Positions 26,110-35,270 of a DNA stretch of 64,000 bases are shown piece by piece. Each line of letters begins with the position of its first letter. The first letter of the stretch is position 1. The stretch is from Aggregicoccus sp. 17bor-14 (lineage in GTDB: Bacteria > Myxococcota > Myxococcia > Myxococcales > Myxococcaceae): assembly GCF_009659535.1 (NCBI RefSeq), contig NZ_VJZZ01000013.1, positions 1 to 64,000 of the forward strand. The letters are read 5' to 3'. The notes beneath the pieces are model-generated. The model saw nothing but the letters and a program-made list of their open reading frames with translations, was not told where the DNA came from and did not search any database. Both the position numbers and the translations under genes were made by a program.

Positions 26110-26586
26110 TCAGCGCAGCGGGCAGGCGCCGATGGCCCCGCCCGGGTCCGCCGCATCCTTACCCGCCTCCACCTTCAGCACCCGGCGCCCCTCGCCGAGC
26201 ACGAAGGTGTAGCGGCGCGGCACGGGGATGAGCGGCATCTTCACCCCGAAGCGCCTCACCAGCTCGCCCTCGGGGTCCGGCACGAAGGTGAAGGGCGCCC
26301 CGAGCTCCTGCTTGAAGCGGCGCATCGTCTCCACGTCGTCCATGCTCACCGCCAGCACCTGGCCGTGCGCCCGGGTCAGCTCCTCGTGCCGGTCGCGGTA
26401 GCCCTTCAGCTCCCGCGTGCAGGTGGGCGTGAAGGCCTTGGGGAAGAAGGCCACCACCACCGGCCCCGCCTGCAGCAGCGCCGAGAGCGTGTGCGTGCGC
26501 CCCTCCGTGTCCGTGCAGGTGAAGTCGGGGACCACGTCGCCCTCGCGGGGCGTCGTGGCAGAGAAGAGGCCGGCGATGGGGAACAT
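26110..26586 (-). CDS. Peroxiredoxin (AhpC/TSA, Bcp/PrxQ-like)
   Basis: The protein has 158 residues and reduces hydroperoxides using a cysteine thiol. [14 protein letters not shown] carries the PxxxTxxC motif, with the peroxidatic Cys at residue 56. A second, possibly resolving, cysteine lies near the C-terminus (IGACPLR), and Cys24 is also present. [17 protein letters not shown] is the typical late strand region. It follows the hybrid kinase gene on the same strand by about 50 bases, so may be cotranscribed with it. Confidence 0.88.
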   Translation of the reverse strand: MFPIAGLFSATTPREGDVVPDFTCTDTEGRTHTLSALLQAGPVVVAFFPKAFTPTCTRELKGYRDRHEELTRAHGQVLAVSMDDVETMRRFKQELGAPFTFVPDPEGELVRRFGVKMPLIPVPRRYTFVLGEGRRVLKVEAGKDAADPGGAIGACPLR

Positions 26587-26636
26587 GGCCGCAATGTGCT
26601 CGCACCGTGCGCCGGGTGCAACGATCGCCGCGCGAC

Positions 26637-29561
26637 TCAGTCCAGCGGCAGCGAGACGGTGAAGCGCGCGCCGCGCTCCGGGGCGCTCTGCACCGCGATG
26701 CTGCCGCCCAGCGCGTGGACGATCTCCCGCGCGATGTAGAGCCCCAGCCCCAGGCCCCCGTAGTGCCGGTCGCTCACCGCGCGCTCGAACTTCTCGAAGA
26801 TGCGCGCCTGCGCGTCCGCCGCGATGCCGATGCCCTGGTCCTGCACGTACAGCACCGCGCCTCCGCGCTCCCCGCGCAGCGCCACCTGCACCGGCTTGCC
26901 CGCCCCGTACTTGAGCGCGTTGGCCAGCAGGTTCGTCACCACCTGCTCGAGGCGCAGCCGGTCCCACTGCCCCACCAGCGCGCCCTCCGGCAGCTCCAGC
27001 TGCAGCGCGCAGCCGGCGCGCTGCGCCTCGGGCTCGAAGGCGTGCGCCACCTCGCGCACCAGCTCGGCGAGGTCCGTGGGCTCCCGCCGCAGCTCGAGCC
27101 GCCCTGCGCTCACCCGCGACACGTCCAGCAGCCCGCTCACCAGCATGCCGAGCTTGCGCGCCTGCAGCGCCACCGAGTCGAGCACCGGCGCCACCACCTG
27201 CGCGGGCAGCATGCCCCCGGGCTCCGCCCGCAGGCGCCGCTGCAGCGCCTGCACCTTGAGCTGGATGGGGGTGAGCGGCGTCTTCAGCTCGTGGCTCGCC
27301 ACGCCGAGGAAGTCGTCGCGCAGCCGCACCGCCGCCTGGCTCGCGGCGTACAGGCGCGCGTTGTCCAGCGCGAGCCCTGCGCGCCGTCCCAGGTCCGCGG
27401 CGAGCTGCACGTCGGCTTCCGTGTAGCGCCGGCCGCTCTCCGCCTGCGCCATGGTGAGCGCGCCGAGCACCCGCCCGCGCGCCACCAGCGGCACGGCGAG
27501 GAAGGAGCGCAGCCCCAGCTCGCGCACCAGGCGCAGCCGCTCCGCGTCCCCCTTCGCGCCCCGCACGAGCATGGCGTCGGTGATGTCCGGCACCCACTCG
27601 GGCTCGCCCTTGCGCAGCACCCGCGCCACGCCCTGCTCGGCGCTGAGGTCCGTGGGGTAGCGGCGCGCGAGCTCGCAGGCGAGCTGCTCCTTCTGCGGCT
27701 CGGTGTGCGCCACCGCGAGCCGGCGCAGCGTGCCGTCCTCCTCCAGCACGTCCACGCCGCACCAGTCGGCGAGCGCGGGCACCGCGAGCCGCGCCACCTG
27801 CTGCAGGGTGGCCTCCGCGTCCAGCGTGCTGCCCAGGAGCGCGCTCGCCTCGGCGAGGAAGCGGCTCGCCTCCTGGCCGCGGCGCGCGTCGTGGATGTCC
27901 GTGGCGGTGCCGAACCACTTGAGCGGCGCCCCCGTGTCGGGCGTGCGCATGCAGAGGGCGCGGTTGAGGAACCAGCGGTAGGTGCCGTCCTTGCCGCGCA
28001 TGCGCACCTGCACCTCGTAGGGCTCGCAGGTGCGCACCGCGTGCTCCCAGCGCCGCTGCGCCTCCGGCAGGTCCCCGGGGTGCATCAGCTCGGTCCACGA
28101 GGTGCCCAGCGCCGCCTCCACCGTGCGGCCGATGTAGTCCGCGAGCACCTGGTTCACGTAGTCGATGTGCCCATCCGGGCGCGCCGTCCACACCACCTGG
28201 GGCATGGACTCGGCGAGCGTGCGGTACTCCTGCTCGCGCTGCTGCAGCGCTCGCTCAGCATCCTTGAGCGCGGTGATGTCCTGGAAGGTGACCACGCCCA
28301 CCGGCGGGCGGCCCTGCACCGCGGGCACCTGCGAGGACTCCACCAGGATGGCGCTGCGCCCGTGCGGCGTGTCCAGCGCCATCTGCAGCCCGCTCACGCT
28401 CTCGCCGCGCGCGGTGCGCGCCGAGGGCATCTGCTCGGGTGCGATGGGCGTGCCGTCGAAGTGGCGCGCCCTGACCGTGCGGTCGTACTCGGCGCGCGAC
28501 TCGGGCGTGGGGAAGCGCCCGCCCCACAGCCGGTCCGCCGCCTCGTTCGCGAAGCTGAAGCGGCCGCTGCCCCGCTCCACCAGCACCAGCGGCACCGGCA
28601 CCCGGTGCAGCACCGCCTCGAGCCACTGCTGCTCGCCCGCGAGCCGCTCGGCGAGCGCCTCCACCCGCTGCTGGGCCTGGTGCTGCTCGGTGACGTCCAG
28701 GAACACCGAGCCCACGGCCACCACGCTGCCGTCCTGCCCGCGCACCGGGAAGTAGTTCACCAGCAGGTGGCGCCGCTGCCCGGTGTGCGCGAGGTCCACG
28801 TGCGTGGGCAGCCCCACCAGGCTCTCGCCCGTGCGCAGCACCTGCTGCACGCGCTCGCGGATGCGCGAGACCGCCTCGGGCGGGGAGATCTCCTCGATGT
28901 GGCGGCCCACCACCTGCTCGGGGGTGCGCCCGATGGCGTGGGCAATCCACGCGTTGCAGCGCACGTAGCGCAGCTCCCGGTCCACCAGCGTCACGCCCAC
29001 CGGCGCCGCCGCGAGCAGCGCGTCCACCAGGGGCAGCGGCCCCACCGCGCGCTGCACCTCCTGCACCGCGGCCTGCACCCGCGCGCCCGCCTCGCGCTCG
29101 AGCAGCTCGCGCTCGCGCCGCCGCACCTCCGCCTCCTCGCGCTGCAGCTGCTGGCCGCGGCGGTAGAGGTCCACGAAGACGCCCACCTTCGTGCGCAGGA
29201 TGTCCGGGTCATAGGGCTTGACGATGTAGTCCACCGCCCCGTGCGCATAGCCCTGCAGGATGCTGCCCTCGTCGCGGCTCACCGCCGTGAGGAAGAGGAT
29301 GGGCGTGGAGGCCGAGCGCTTGCGCTGCCTGATGAGCGCCGCCGTCTCCAGGCCGCTGAGGCCCGGCATCTGCACGTCCAGCAGCACCGCCGCGAAGTCC
29401 TGCACCAGCATCGCCTTGAGCGCCGCGTCTCCCGAGGTCACCTTCACCAGCGGCTGGCCGAGCGGCGCGAGCACCGCCTCGAGCGCGAGGAGGTTGGGCG
29501 GGTGGTCGTCGACCAGCAGCAGCGGCGCGGGGGGCAGGGAGTTCGGCACGGGGGAGGGCAC
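26637..29561 (-). CDS. Hybrid sensor histidine kinase (REC-PAS-PAS-PAS-GAF-HisKA-HATPase)
   Basis: The protein has 974 residues and no membrane helix, so it is cytosolic. An N-terminal receiver ([13 protein letters not shown], phospho-acceptor Asp62, KPYDPD lysine) is followed by three PAS units, each ended by sequences such as [20 protein letters not shown] and [10 protein letters not shown], then a GAF domain (about 600-740), a HisKA helix with [14 protein letters not shown], and an HATPase domain with [10 protein letters not shown] and [15 protein letters not shown]. The input is unknown. The start is a GTG; an alternative GTG at 29549 is in frame. Domain order REC first is common in myxobacterial orphan kinases. 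Confidence 0.9.
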   Translation of the reverse strand: MPSPVPNSLPPAPLLLVDDHPPNLLALEAVLAPLGQPLVKVTSGDAALKAMLVQDFAAVLLDVQMPGLSGLETAALIRQRKRSASTPILFLTAVSRDEGSILQGYAHGAVDYIVKPYDPDILRTKVGVFVDLYRRGQQLQREEAEVRRRERELLEREAGARVQAAVQEVQRAVGPLPLVDALLAAAPVGVTLVDRELRYVRCNAWIAHAIGRTPEQVVGRHIEEISPPEAVSRIRERVQQVLRTGESLVGLPTHVDLAHTGQRRHLLVNYFPVRGQDGSVVAVGSVFLDVTEQHQAQQRVEALAERLAGEQQWLEAVLHRVPVPLVLVERGSGRFSFANEAADRLWGGRFPTPESRAEYDRTVRARHFDGTPIAPEQMPSARTARGESVSGLQMALDTPHGRSAILVESSQVPAVQGRPPVGVVTFQDITALKDAERALQQREQEYRTLAESMPQVVWTARPDGHIDYVNQVLADYIGRTVEAALGTSWTELMHPGDLPEAQRRWEHAVRTCEPYEVQVRMRGKDGTYRWFLNRALCMRTPDTGAPLKWFGTATDIHDARRGQEASRFLAEASALLGSTLDAEATLQQVARLAVPALADWCGVDVLEEDGTLRRLAVAHTEPQKEQLACELARRYPTDLSAEQGVARVLRKGEPEWVPDITDAMLVRGAKGDAERLRLVRELGLRSFLAVPLVARGRVLGALTMAQAESGRRYTEADVQLAADLGRRAGLALDNARLYAASQAAVRLRDDFLGVASHELKTPLTPIQLKVQALQRRLRAEPGGMLPAQVVAPVLDSVALQARKLGMLVSGLLDVSRVSAGRLELRREPTDLAELVREVAHAFEPEAQRAGCALQLELPEGALVGQWDRLRLEQVVTNLLANALKYGAGKPVQVALRGERGGAVLYVQDQGIGIAADAQARIFEKFERAVSDRHYGGLGLGLYIAREIVHALGGSIAVQSAPERGARFTVSLPLD

Positions 29562-29726
29562 GAGGAGCGCGGGCAGCCGGACGGCGGTCCCTCCCTATGG
29601 CACAGCGGAAGTCACGGGAGGCGCAGGGGTGCGGCCCGTGTCGGGCGGGAGACGTCCTCTAGCGCCGCGGTGCGGGACGCGCCCGGAGGGCCCGGCCGGT
29701 TGCTCGGGGGCACGGCGGGGGGTCAT

Positions 29727-29761
29727 CCCTCACCCCGACCCTCTCCCAGGGGGAGAGGGGA
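29727..29761. repeat. Short palindromic repeat, copy 5
   Basis: CCCTCACCCCGACC, CTCTCCC and GGGGGAGAGGGG, followed by the same CCTTCACGCGGCTTCGC extension as copy 4. It occupies the intergenic region between the kinase start and the mvaS stop. Confidence 0.85.
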
Positions 29762-29797
29762 CCTTCACGCGGCTTCGCCCAGCGCCCGCCGCCTCCC

Positions 29798-31051
29798 TCA
29801 GCCGGCGGCGTAGCGGCGGCGGTGCTCCCTCACCTCGGTGAGGCGGAAGGTGCCGGGGGGCGGCGCCACGGGCTCGGGGGCGTGCGCGGGCAGGCCCATC
29901 AGCCGCTCGTACTCCGCCAGGTCGATGCGCTCGCGCGCGGCCACCAGCAGGTCCAGCTCGGCGCGCGCGATGGCCTGCGCGGCGCGCGGCCCCACCACCC
30001 CGCTGAAGAACTCGCCGCAGCTGCCGCTGCCGTAGGAGAAGAGCCCCACGCGCTGCCCCGCGAGCGCTGCGGCCTCGCGGTGCAGGAGCCCCGCGAGCGC
30101 GAGGTAGAGCGAGGCCGTGTACGCGTTGCCCACCTGCGCGTTGAGCCAGAGGCTCGGGGCCACCTGCTGCTCGTACGCGGCCGAGGAGCGGCTCACCTCC
30201 TCGCGCGCCTCGGGGCTGCCCGGCGCCGGGCCCACCGCGTCCTCGAGGTCGCACAGGCGCAGCTGCGCGTGCGCCTTGCGCGCCATCTTGCAGAAGGGGA
30301 CGTGGTAGAGCACCCGCGCGAGCTGCTCGCCCGGCAGGCTCGCCTCCCAGCGCACCCGGCCCGCCGCGAGCGCCCGCTCGCGCCAGCCGCGGTAGGCCCC
30401 CGAGAGCGCCTCCAGGTAGCAGCCGATGGAGTAGTGCCCGTCCACCTGCGGCTCGCGCTGCCCGTGCGGGCGCCAGAAGTCGAACACGTCCGCGCTCGAG
30501 ACGCCGTTGAGCCCGACGTCCAGCGCGAGCAGCTCGGGGCGCTCGGAGACGAGCAGCGCCACCGCCGCGCCGCCCTGGGTGGGCTCCCCGGCGCTGTGGA
30601 GCCCGTAGCGCGCCACGTCGCTCGCGATGACCAGCGCGCTGCGCCCCGCGGCCGCCCCGCTCGCGATCCACTCGGCCGCCGCCATCAGGGCCGCGGTGCC
30701 GCCGTAGCAGGCGTGCTGCGTGTCGTAGGTGCGCATGTGGCGCGGGAGCGAGAGCGCCCCCTGCACGTAGGAGGCGACCGCCTTGGAGTGGTCCACCCCC
30801 GTCTCGGTGCCCACCACCAGCATGCCCAGGCGCTGCGGGTCCACGCTGCCCTGCGCGAGCAGCCGCCGCGCCGCGGTGGCCGCGAGCGCGACTGCGTCCT
30901 CGCCCGGGTCCGGCACCGCCATCTGCAGTGCGCCCAGCCCTTGCGTGTACTTGCCCGGGTCCACCCCGCGCCCGCGCGCCAGGTCCTCCAGCGCGAGGTA
31001 GCGGCGGGGCACGGCGACGGCGAGCGCCTCGATTCCGACGGAAGGCTTCAT
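29798..31051 (-). CDS. mvaS: Hydroxymethylglutaryl-CoA synthase of the isovaleryl-CoA pathway
   Basis: The protein has 417 residues and condenses acetyl-CoA with acetoacetyl-CoA. YDTQHACYGGTAAL holds the acyl-accepting cysteine (residue 115), GTETGVDHSKA the early glutamate, and VLYHVPFCKMARKA the conserved histidine; LFSYGSGSCGEFFS is the terminal family motif. Together with the four genes upstream it forms the alternative isovaleryl-CoA route described in Myxococcus, which branches from HMG-CoA towards iso-branched fatty acid primers. It is the last gene of the operon, 41 bases after aibC. Confidence 0.92.
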   Translation of the reverse strand: MKPSVGIEALAVAVPRRYLALEDLARGRGVDPGKYTQGLGALQMAVPDPGEDAVALAATAARRLLAQGSVDPQRLGMLVVGTETGVDHSKAVASYVQGALSLPRHMRTYDTQHACYGGTAALMAAAEWIASGAAAGRSALVIASDVARYGLHSAGEPTQGGAAVALLVSERPELLALDVGLNGVSSADVFDFWRPHGQREPQVDGHYSIGCYLEALSGAYRGWRERALAAGRVRWEASLPGEQLARVLYHVPFCKMARKAHAQLRLCDLEDAVGPAPGSPEAREEVSRSSAAYEQQVAPSLWLNAQVGNAYTASLYLALAGLLHREAAALAGQRVGLFSYGSGSCGEFFSGVVGPRAAQAIARAELDLLVAARERIDLAEYERLMGLPAHAPEPVAPPPGTFRLTEVREHRRRYAAG

Positions 31052-31092
31052 GGCGTGTTCTCCTGGGGAATTCAGGTGCAATCCAGTTGCGT

Positions 31093-32136
31093 CTAGGTCT
31101 CGGGCGGGACCAGCACCAGCCGGCCCGCCACCTCGCGCTGCTCGAGGCGGAAGTGCGCCCGCGCGGCCTCCTCCAGCGGCAGGCTCTCCGCGACGAAGGG
31201 GCGCACCACGCCCGCCTGGGTGAGGCGCAGCGCCTCGTCCAGCTCCTCGCGCGTCGTCGCGTAGGCGCCCAGAATCTCCAGCTCCTTCACGATGAGCAGC
31301 CCCGGGTTCAGCTCCACCGCGCCGCTCTCGAGGTTGCCCACCACCACCACGCGGCCCCCCACCGCCATGGCCTTGAGCGTCTGCGCGAAGGTGGCGCTGC
31401 CCACGATCTCCACCGCCACCTGCACGCCCTCGCCGCCGGTGCGCCGTCGCACCTCGGAGGCGAAGTCCAGGCCGCGGCTCACGATGACCTCGTGCGCGCC
31501 CGCCTCGTGCAGCGCCCCCACCTTCGCCTCGCTCGAGGTGACCGCGAGCACGCGCGCCCCGTCTGCCCGCGCGAGCTGCACGGCGCTGAGCCCCACGCCG
31601 CCGCTCGCCCCCGTGATGAGCACGCTCTCGCCCGGCTGCACCCGCGCCCGCGTGCGCACCGTGTGCACCGCCGTGCCCGTGGTGCAGCACACCGTGGCCG
31701 CCACCGCCCAGGGCATGCCGGGAGGCACCCGCCCGAGGCCGCGCACCGGCGCGACGAGGTACTGCGCGTAGCCGCCGGAGAGCTCCTCGCCGAAGAAGCG
31801 CGGGTCCACCTTGCACAGGCTGTTGCGCCCCGCGAGGCAGGGCGCGCACTCGCCGCAGGAGAGCCGCTGCAGCGTCGCCGCGCGGTCTCCCACCGCCCAG
31901 CCGCTCACGCCCTCGCCCACCTCGACCACCTCGCCCGCCGCCTCGTGGCCGAGCACCGCGGGCACGCCCGTGCGCGGCAGCCGCCCGCGGCGGTTGATGA
32001 CGTCGTGGTAGCAGACGCCGCACGCGCGCACCCGCAGCAGCACCTCGCCGCGCCCGGGCGAGGGCCGCGCCACCGACTCCAGCTTCAGGTTCTCCGCAGC
32101 GCCGAACGCGCGCAGCACCACCGCCTTCATCTTCAT
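31093..32136 (-). CDS. aibC: Medium-chain reductase AibC (3,3-dimethylacryloyl-CoA reductase)
   Basis: The protein has 347 residues and belongs to the zinc-type medium-chain dehydrogenase family. GHEAAGEVVEVGEG and the four-cysteine lobe C-GECAPCLAGRNSLC are present, with ACGVCYHD at the catalytic zinc position and VLITGASGGVGLSAVQLA binding the nicotinamide cofactor. In the aib pathway AibC reduces dimethylacrylyl-CoA to isovaleryl-CoA. The start at 32136 has an AAGGAG ribosome site seven bases upstream; a second ATG six bases further in (32130) is possible. The assignment rests on operon context as well as sequence. Confidence 0.88.
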   Translation of the reverse strand: MKMKAVVLRAFGAAENLKLESVARPSPGRGEVLLRVRACGVCYHDVINRRGRLPRTGVPAVLGHEAAGEVVEVGEGVSGWAVGDRAATLQRLSCGECAPCLAGRNSLCKVDPRFFGEELSGGYAQYLVAPVRGLGRVPPGMPWAVAATVCCTTGTAVHTVRTRARVQPGESVLITGASGGVGLSAVQLARADGARVLAVTSSEAKVGALHEAGAHEVIVSRGLDFASEVRRRTGGEGVQVAVEIVGSATFAQTLKAMAVGGRVVVVGNLESGAVELNPGLLIVKELEILGAYATTREELDEALRLTQAGVVRPFVAESLPLEEAARAHFRLEQREVAGRLVLVPPET

Positions 32137-32178
32137 GCTGGGACTCCTTGGGCTCACGGGGGGGGAGAGAGGCGCGCT

Positions 32179-32973
32179 TCAGCCGCCGACGAGCGCGTCG
32201 CGCAGGCGCAGCGGGTCGAGCGCGCGGATGGCGGCGAGCGTCGCCGCGTCCGGCAGGGGCGTCTCGGGCAGCAGCTCCGGCACGCCGAAGGGGAAGCCCG
32301 TGCGCTGCACGATGCTCTCGAGCTGCACCTCCGGATGGCGCGTGAGCAGGCGCGCTCCGAGCGGGCCTCCGATGCTCCAGGTGCCGAGGTCCGTGACGAG
32401 CCGCGCCTCGCGCGCGGGGTCTCGGGTCGTGGCCACCTGCACGCGCGCCACCAGGTTGCGCTTCGACTGGCGCGGCACCACCAGCACCGGGCGGTTCACC
32501 CACTGGCGCAGCGTGGCGGCGCCCGCGACGCCCGGGAACTTCGTGCGCACCGCGGAGAGGCTCCCGCTCGCGCTCATGTTCGTCTGGCCCTCGGCGTCCA
32601 CCTCCGCGGCGCCGAAGAAGACCGTGTCCACCCGGCCGCGGCGCGCGTGGTCGAAGAGCTCCGGGATGCTCACCTCCGCCGAGCGGCCGTCGAGGTACGC
32701 GAGGTCCTCCGACGAGGGCAGCAGCCGCGGCAGCTCCGGGTCGAGTGAGCCCACGCACGCGAGGTAGGTGAGGCGCGGCGCGTGCGTCGCCCGGGCCACG
32801 GCGATGGCCAGGATGGCGAGGGGCGAGGCGACGCCGGTGGCGACGACCGCGCCGTCCTCGATCTCGCGCGCGAGCACGGAGACGAGGAGCTCGGCGGGGG
32901 ACACGGGCTCGAGCCCACTTCCCTCACCCTGACCCTCTCCCAGAGGGAGAGGGGACGTCGACGCGGTGTTCAT
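32179..32973 (-). CDS. aibB: AibB subunit of 3-methylglutaconyl-CoA decarboxylase, with repeat-encoded N-terminal insert
   Basis: The protein has 264 residues and is a CoA-transferase beta-subunit-like chain that pairs with AibA to decarboxylate methylglutaconyl-CoA. LTYLACVGSLDPEL includes Cys73; as I recall, Aib decarboxylases use a cysteine where glutaconate CoA-transferases have the catalytic glutamate. The N-terminus is odd: residues 8-18 (PLPLGEGQGEG) are translated from a palindromic repeat at 32921-32955, lengthening the chain by roughly 15-20 residues relative to where the conserved fold begins (SPAELLVSVLAREIEDG). The start ATG overlaps the aibA stop, which favours this start despite the insert. 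Confidence 0.88.
   Translation of the reverse strand: MNTASTSPLPLGEGQGEGSGLEPVSPAELLVSVLAREIEDGAVVATGVASPLAILAIAVARATHAPRLTYLACVGSLDPELPRLLPSSEDLAYLDGRSAEVSIPELFDHARRGRVDTVFFGAAEVDAEGQTNMSASGSLSAVRTKFPGVAGAATLRQWVNRPVLVVPRQSKRNLVARVQVATTRDPAREARLVTDLGTWSIGGPLGARLLTRHPEVQLESIVQRTGFPFGVPELLPETPLPDAATLAAIRALDPLRLRDALVGG
32921..32955. repeat. Short palindromic repeat, copy 6 (inside aibB)
   Basis: CCCTCACCCTGACC, CTCTCCC and AGAGGGAGAGGGG. It is located within the first 20 codons of aibB and is in frame. Confidence 0.85.
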
Positions 32974-33770
32974 GCGGCCCTCCGGTGCGCAGTGAGCTCG
33001 GCGAGCGCCTCGGCGACCTCGCCGGCCTCCGCCCGTGCGAGGTAGCGCGCGAGCGCGGCGTCGTCGTGCGGGTAGAGCCCCGCGCAGCCCGTGGGCAGTG
33101 CGCCCCCGGGCGCGAGCGCCACCTGCTCCACCTGGAAGGAGGGCAGCGTCACGCGCGGCAGCCGCTCCACCCGCTCCTCCACCGTCGCGAGCACCCGCTT
33201 CGCCGCGCCCGCCATGAGCAGGTCGGTGGTCGGGTCCTCGATGTAGAGGTTGCCGCGCGCATCCGCCGCGCGCGCGTGCACCAGCGCCACGTCCGGGCTG
33301 AACGCGAGCTCCACCGGCACACGCTCCCCGCTCACCGGGTGGTCCACGCTGAAGGGCGGGTCCTGCTCGGAGAGCTGCGACACGTCCGCGCCCGGCGCCG
33401 GCAGGAAGGGCAGCCCCATGGCGGCCGCGCGCAGCCGCTGCACCACGCGGTAGCCGTCGTGCTCGGCCCACTCCACGCTGCCGCGCTCCAGCGCCCGCTT
33501 CAGCGCCGGCATGCTGCGCACCCGCCCCTCGAGCGTCAGCGCCCCGAACGCGAGCTCCACCCGCGCGAGGCACCCGCCCGCCACCAGCAGCTCCGCGGGC
33601 AGCGGGTTGGGCAGGGACAGGAGCCGCAGCCCGCGCCGCCCCTGCGCCACCAGCTCGAGCACCGCACGGATGGGCGCGCGCCCCAGCATGAAGCCGCCCG
33701 TCGCGAGCGACGCACCGTCCGGCACGCTCGCCGCCAGCTCCGCCACGCTCACCCAGCGCGTGAGCCTCAC
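32970..33770 (-). CDS. aibA: AibA subunit of 3-methylglutaconyl-CoA decarboxylase
   Basis: The protein has 266 residues and is a CoA-transferase alpha-subunit-like chain. VPDGASLATGGFMLGRAPIRAVLEL is the N-terminal nucleotide-fold start with the SxGG-like loop, and LVHARAADARGNLYIEDPTTDLLMAGAAKRV is the conserved C-terminal core segment of family I CoA-transferases. It forms a complex with AibB. The ATG overlaps the aibR stop by four bases and the gene overlaps aibB by four bases, a tightly coupled order. Confidence 0.88.
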   Translation of the reverse strand: MRLTRWVSVAELAASVPDGASLATGGFMLGRAPIRAVLELVAQGRRGLRLLSLPNPLPAELLVAGGCLARVELAFGALTLEGRVRSMPALKRALERGSVEWAEHDGYRVVQRLRAAAMGLPFLPAPGADVSQLSEQDPPFSVDHPVSGERVPVELAFSPDVALVHARAADARGNLYIEDPTTDLLMAGAAKRVLATVEERVERLPRVTLPSFQVEQVALAPGGALPTGCAGLYPHDDAALARYLARAEAGEVAEALAELTAHRRAA

Positions 33771-34381
33771 GGTGCGCTCCCGGGCCGCTCGAGCCCCGTG
33801 AAGAGCAGGTCGATCATCCCGTCCGCCACCTGCTCATCGGTGAGCCGGCCGTCGGGCTGGAACCACTTGTAGATCCACAGCACCATGCCGAGGAACGCGA
33901 AGGCCGCCACGGTGGGCTGCACCGGCCGGATGCGCCCCTGCTTCACCGCCTCCGCGAAGGACTCCTCGAGGAAGCGCACGTAGCGCTTCTTGCGCCCGTC
34001 GATGTACTCGCGCGCCTCGCCGTGCAGCGTGGCGTGCTCGTGCAGGATGATGGTGACCTCCTTGCTCCAGCCGCGCGTCACCAGGTCGATGTTCAGGCGC
34101 ATGCAGCGACGCAGCCGCTCCACCGGGTCCGCCAGGTCCTGCACGCGCGAGAGCACCCGCTCCTCGAACACGTCCATCCCGTAGGTCATGATCGCTAGGA
34201 GCAGCTGCTCCTTGCTCTGCACGTGGTGGTAGAGCCCCGCCTTCGTCATCCGGCAGGCCGCGGCGATGTCCTGCATGGACGTCCCCTCGTACCCGCGCTC
34301 GCAGATGAGGCGCGCCGCGGTCTCGAGGATCCCCCGGTAGCGCTCGTCCTCGTTCTTCTGCCTTCCCGGCGGCGGCGTCAT
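33767..34381 (-). CDS. aibR: TetR-family regulator AibR
   Basis: The protein has 204 residues. The helix-turn-helix is at about 17-62 (GILETAARLICERGYEGTSMQDIA, MTKAGLYHHVQSKEQLLLAI). The rest is an all-helical ligand-binding and dimerisation domain. In Myxococcus AibR represses this operon and is released by isovaleryl-CoA. Being the first gene behind the palindrome at 34415-34430, it would regulate itself and the four downstream genes. Confidence 0.9.
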   Translation of the reverse strand: MTPPPGRQKNEDERYRGILETAARLICERGYEGTSMQDIAAACRMTKAGLYHHVQSKEQLLLAIMTYGMDVFEERVLSRVQDLADPVERLRRCMRLNIDLVTRGWSKEVTIILHEHATLHGEAREYIDGRKKRYVRFLEESFAEAVKQGRIRPVQPTVAAFAFLGMVLWIYKWFQPDGRLTDEQVADGMIDLLFTGLERPGSAP

Positions 34382-34414
34382 CTCGCTCCCCTCGTGCGGC
34401 GTCTTGCGTCGACC

Positions 34415-34430
34415 TACCGACCGGTCGGTA
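34415..34430. promoter_or_regulatory. Perfect TetR-type operator upstream of aibR
   Basis: TACCGACCGGTCGGTA is a 16-base perfect palindrome starting 33 bases upstream of the aibR ATG. Its ACCGACC/GGTCGGT half-sites are characteristic of operators bound by TetR-family regulators of acyl-CoA metabolism. It is the only such site seen in the window. Confidence 0.85.
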
Positions 34431-34515
34431 ACACGGGATGACGCGGGACGTCAACGCACTTTGTGGGAGCGGCGCCTCGGCCTGGGAGGCCCAAGGGGCT
34501 GGAATCACGGGGGCT

Positions 34516-35151
34516 TCAGGAGCCGCGGCTGCCTCCCGCCACGGTGAGCAGCGCGGCGAGCACCAGCACTCCGCCCACGGCCCGGGCGCCGGCGGCGCCT
34601 GCGGCGGGGTGGCGCTCGAGCCAGCTGCGCGAGCTCGCGGCCGCCAGCGCGAGCCCACCGTACACGCCTGCCTGGGTGAGGGCGATGATGACCCAGAGCA
34701 CCGCGGCCTGCAGCGCGAGGTGCCCTGCCTGCGGGCGCAGGAACTGGGGGAACACCGCGAGCATGAAGAGGTAGGCCTTGGGGTTGAGCAGGTTGGTGAG
34801 CGCGCCGCGGCGGAAGGTGGCGGCGCTCGACTGCGCCCGCGCGAGCGGCGAGGCCTTGAACGCCGCGCCCCCTCGCACGAGCGACACGCCGAGGTACGCC
34901 ACGTAGAGCGCGCCTGCCCACAGCAGCGCGTCGAAGGCGGCGGGCACCACCTTCAGCAGCACCGCGATGCCCGTGACCCCCACCACCACGTGGCACACGC
35001 CGCCCGCGACGATGCCCGCCACGGCGCTCAGTCCCGCGCGTCTGCCGCCCACCAGTGCGCTCGCGAGCACGTACGCCATGTCCAGGCCCGGCAGCACGAC
35101 CACGCCGAGCACGACCAGGAAGAAGAGCCACAGGTGCAGTGCGTTTTCCAT
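34516..35151 (-). CDS. LysE/RhtB family exporter
   Basis: The protein has 211 residues with about six membrane helices, the family norm. VVVLPGLDMAYVLASALVGGRRAGL is the N-terminal signature, and RRGALTNLLNPKAYLFMLAVFPQF is the conserved NPKA motif. These proteins export amino acids or derivatives by secondary transport. The ATG at 35151 gives the standard start; one at 35172 adds seven residues. Substrate unknown. Confidence 0.9.
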   Translation of the reverse strand: MENALHLWLFFLVVLGVVVLPGLDMAYVLASALVGGRRAGLSAVAGIVAGGVCHVVVGVTGIAVLLKVVPAAFDALLWAGALYVAYLGVSLVRGGAAFKASPLARAQSSAATFRRGALTNLLNPKAYLFMLAVFPQFLRPQAGHLALQAAVLWVIIALTQAGVYGGLALAAASSRSWLERHPAAGAAGARAVGGVLVLAALLTVAGGSRGS

Positions 35152-35270
35152 GCGCAGCACCGTGCGCCCCATACAGGGCACAACCTGCCCGCATTCGGAC
35201 GCGCCTCTGCGGCCAGGTGGGGAGCCCCGCGTCATCGTTGGGTCGATGCGCACCGGCCAGAACGTCGCCT

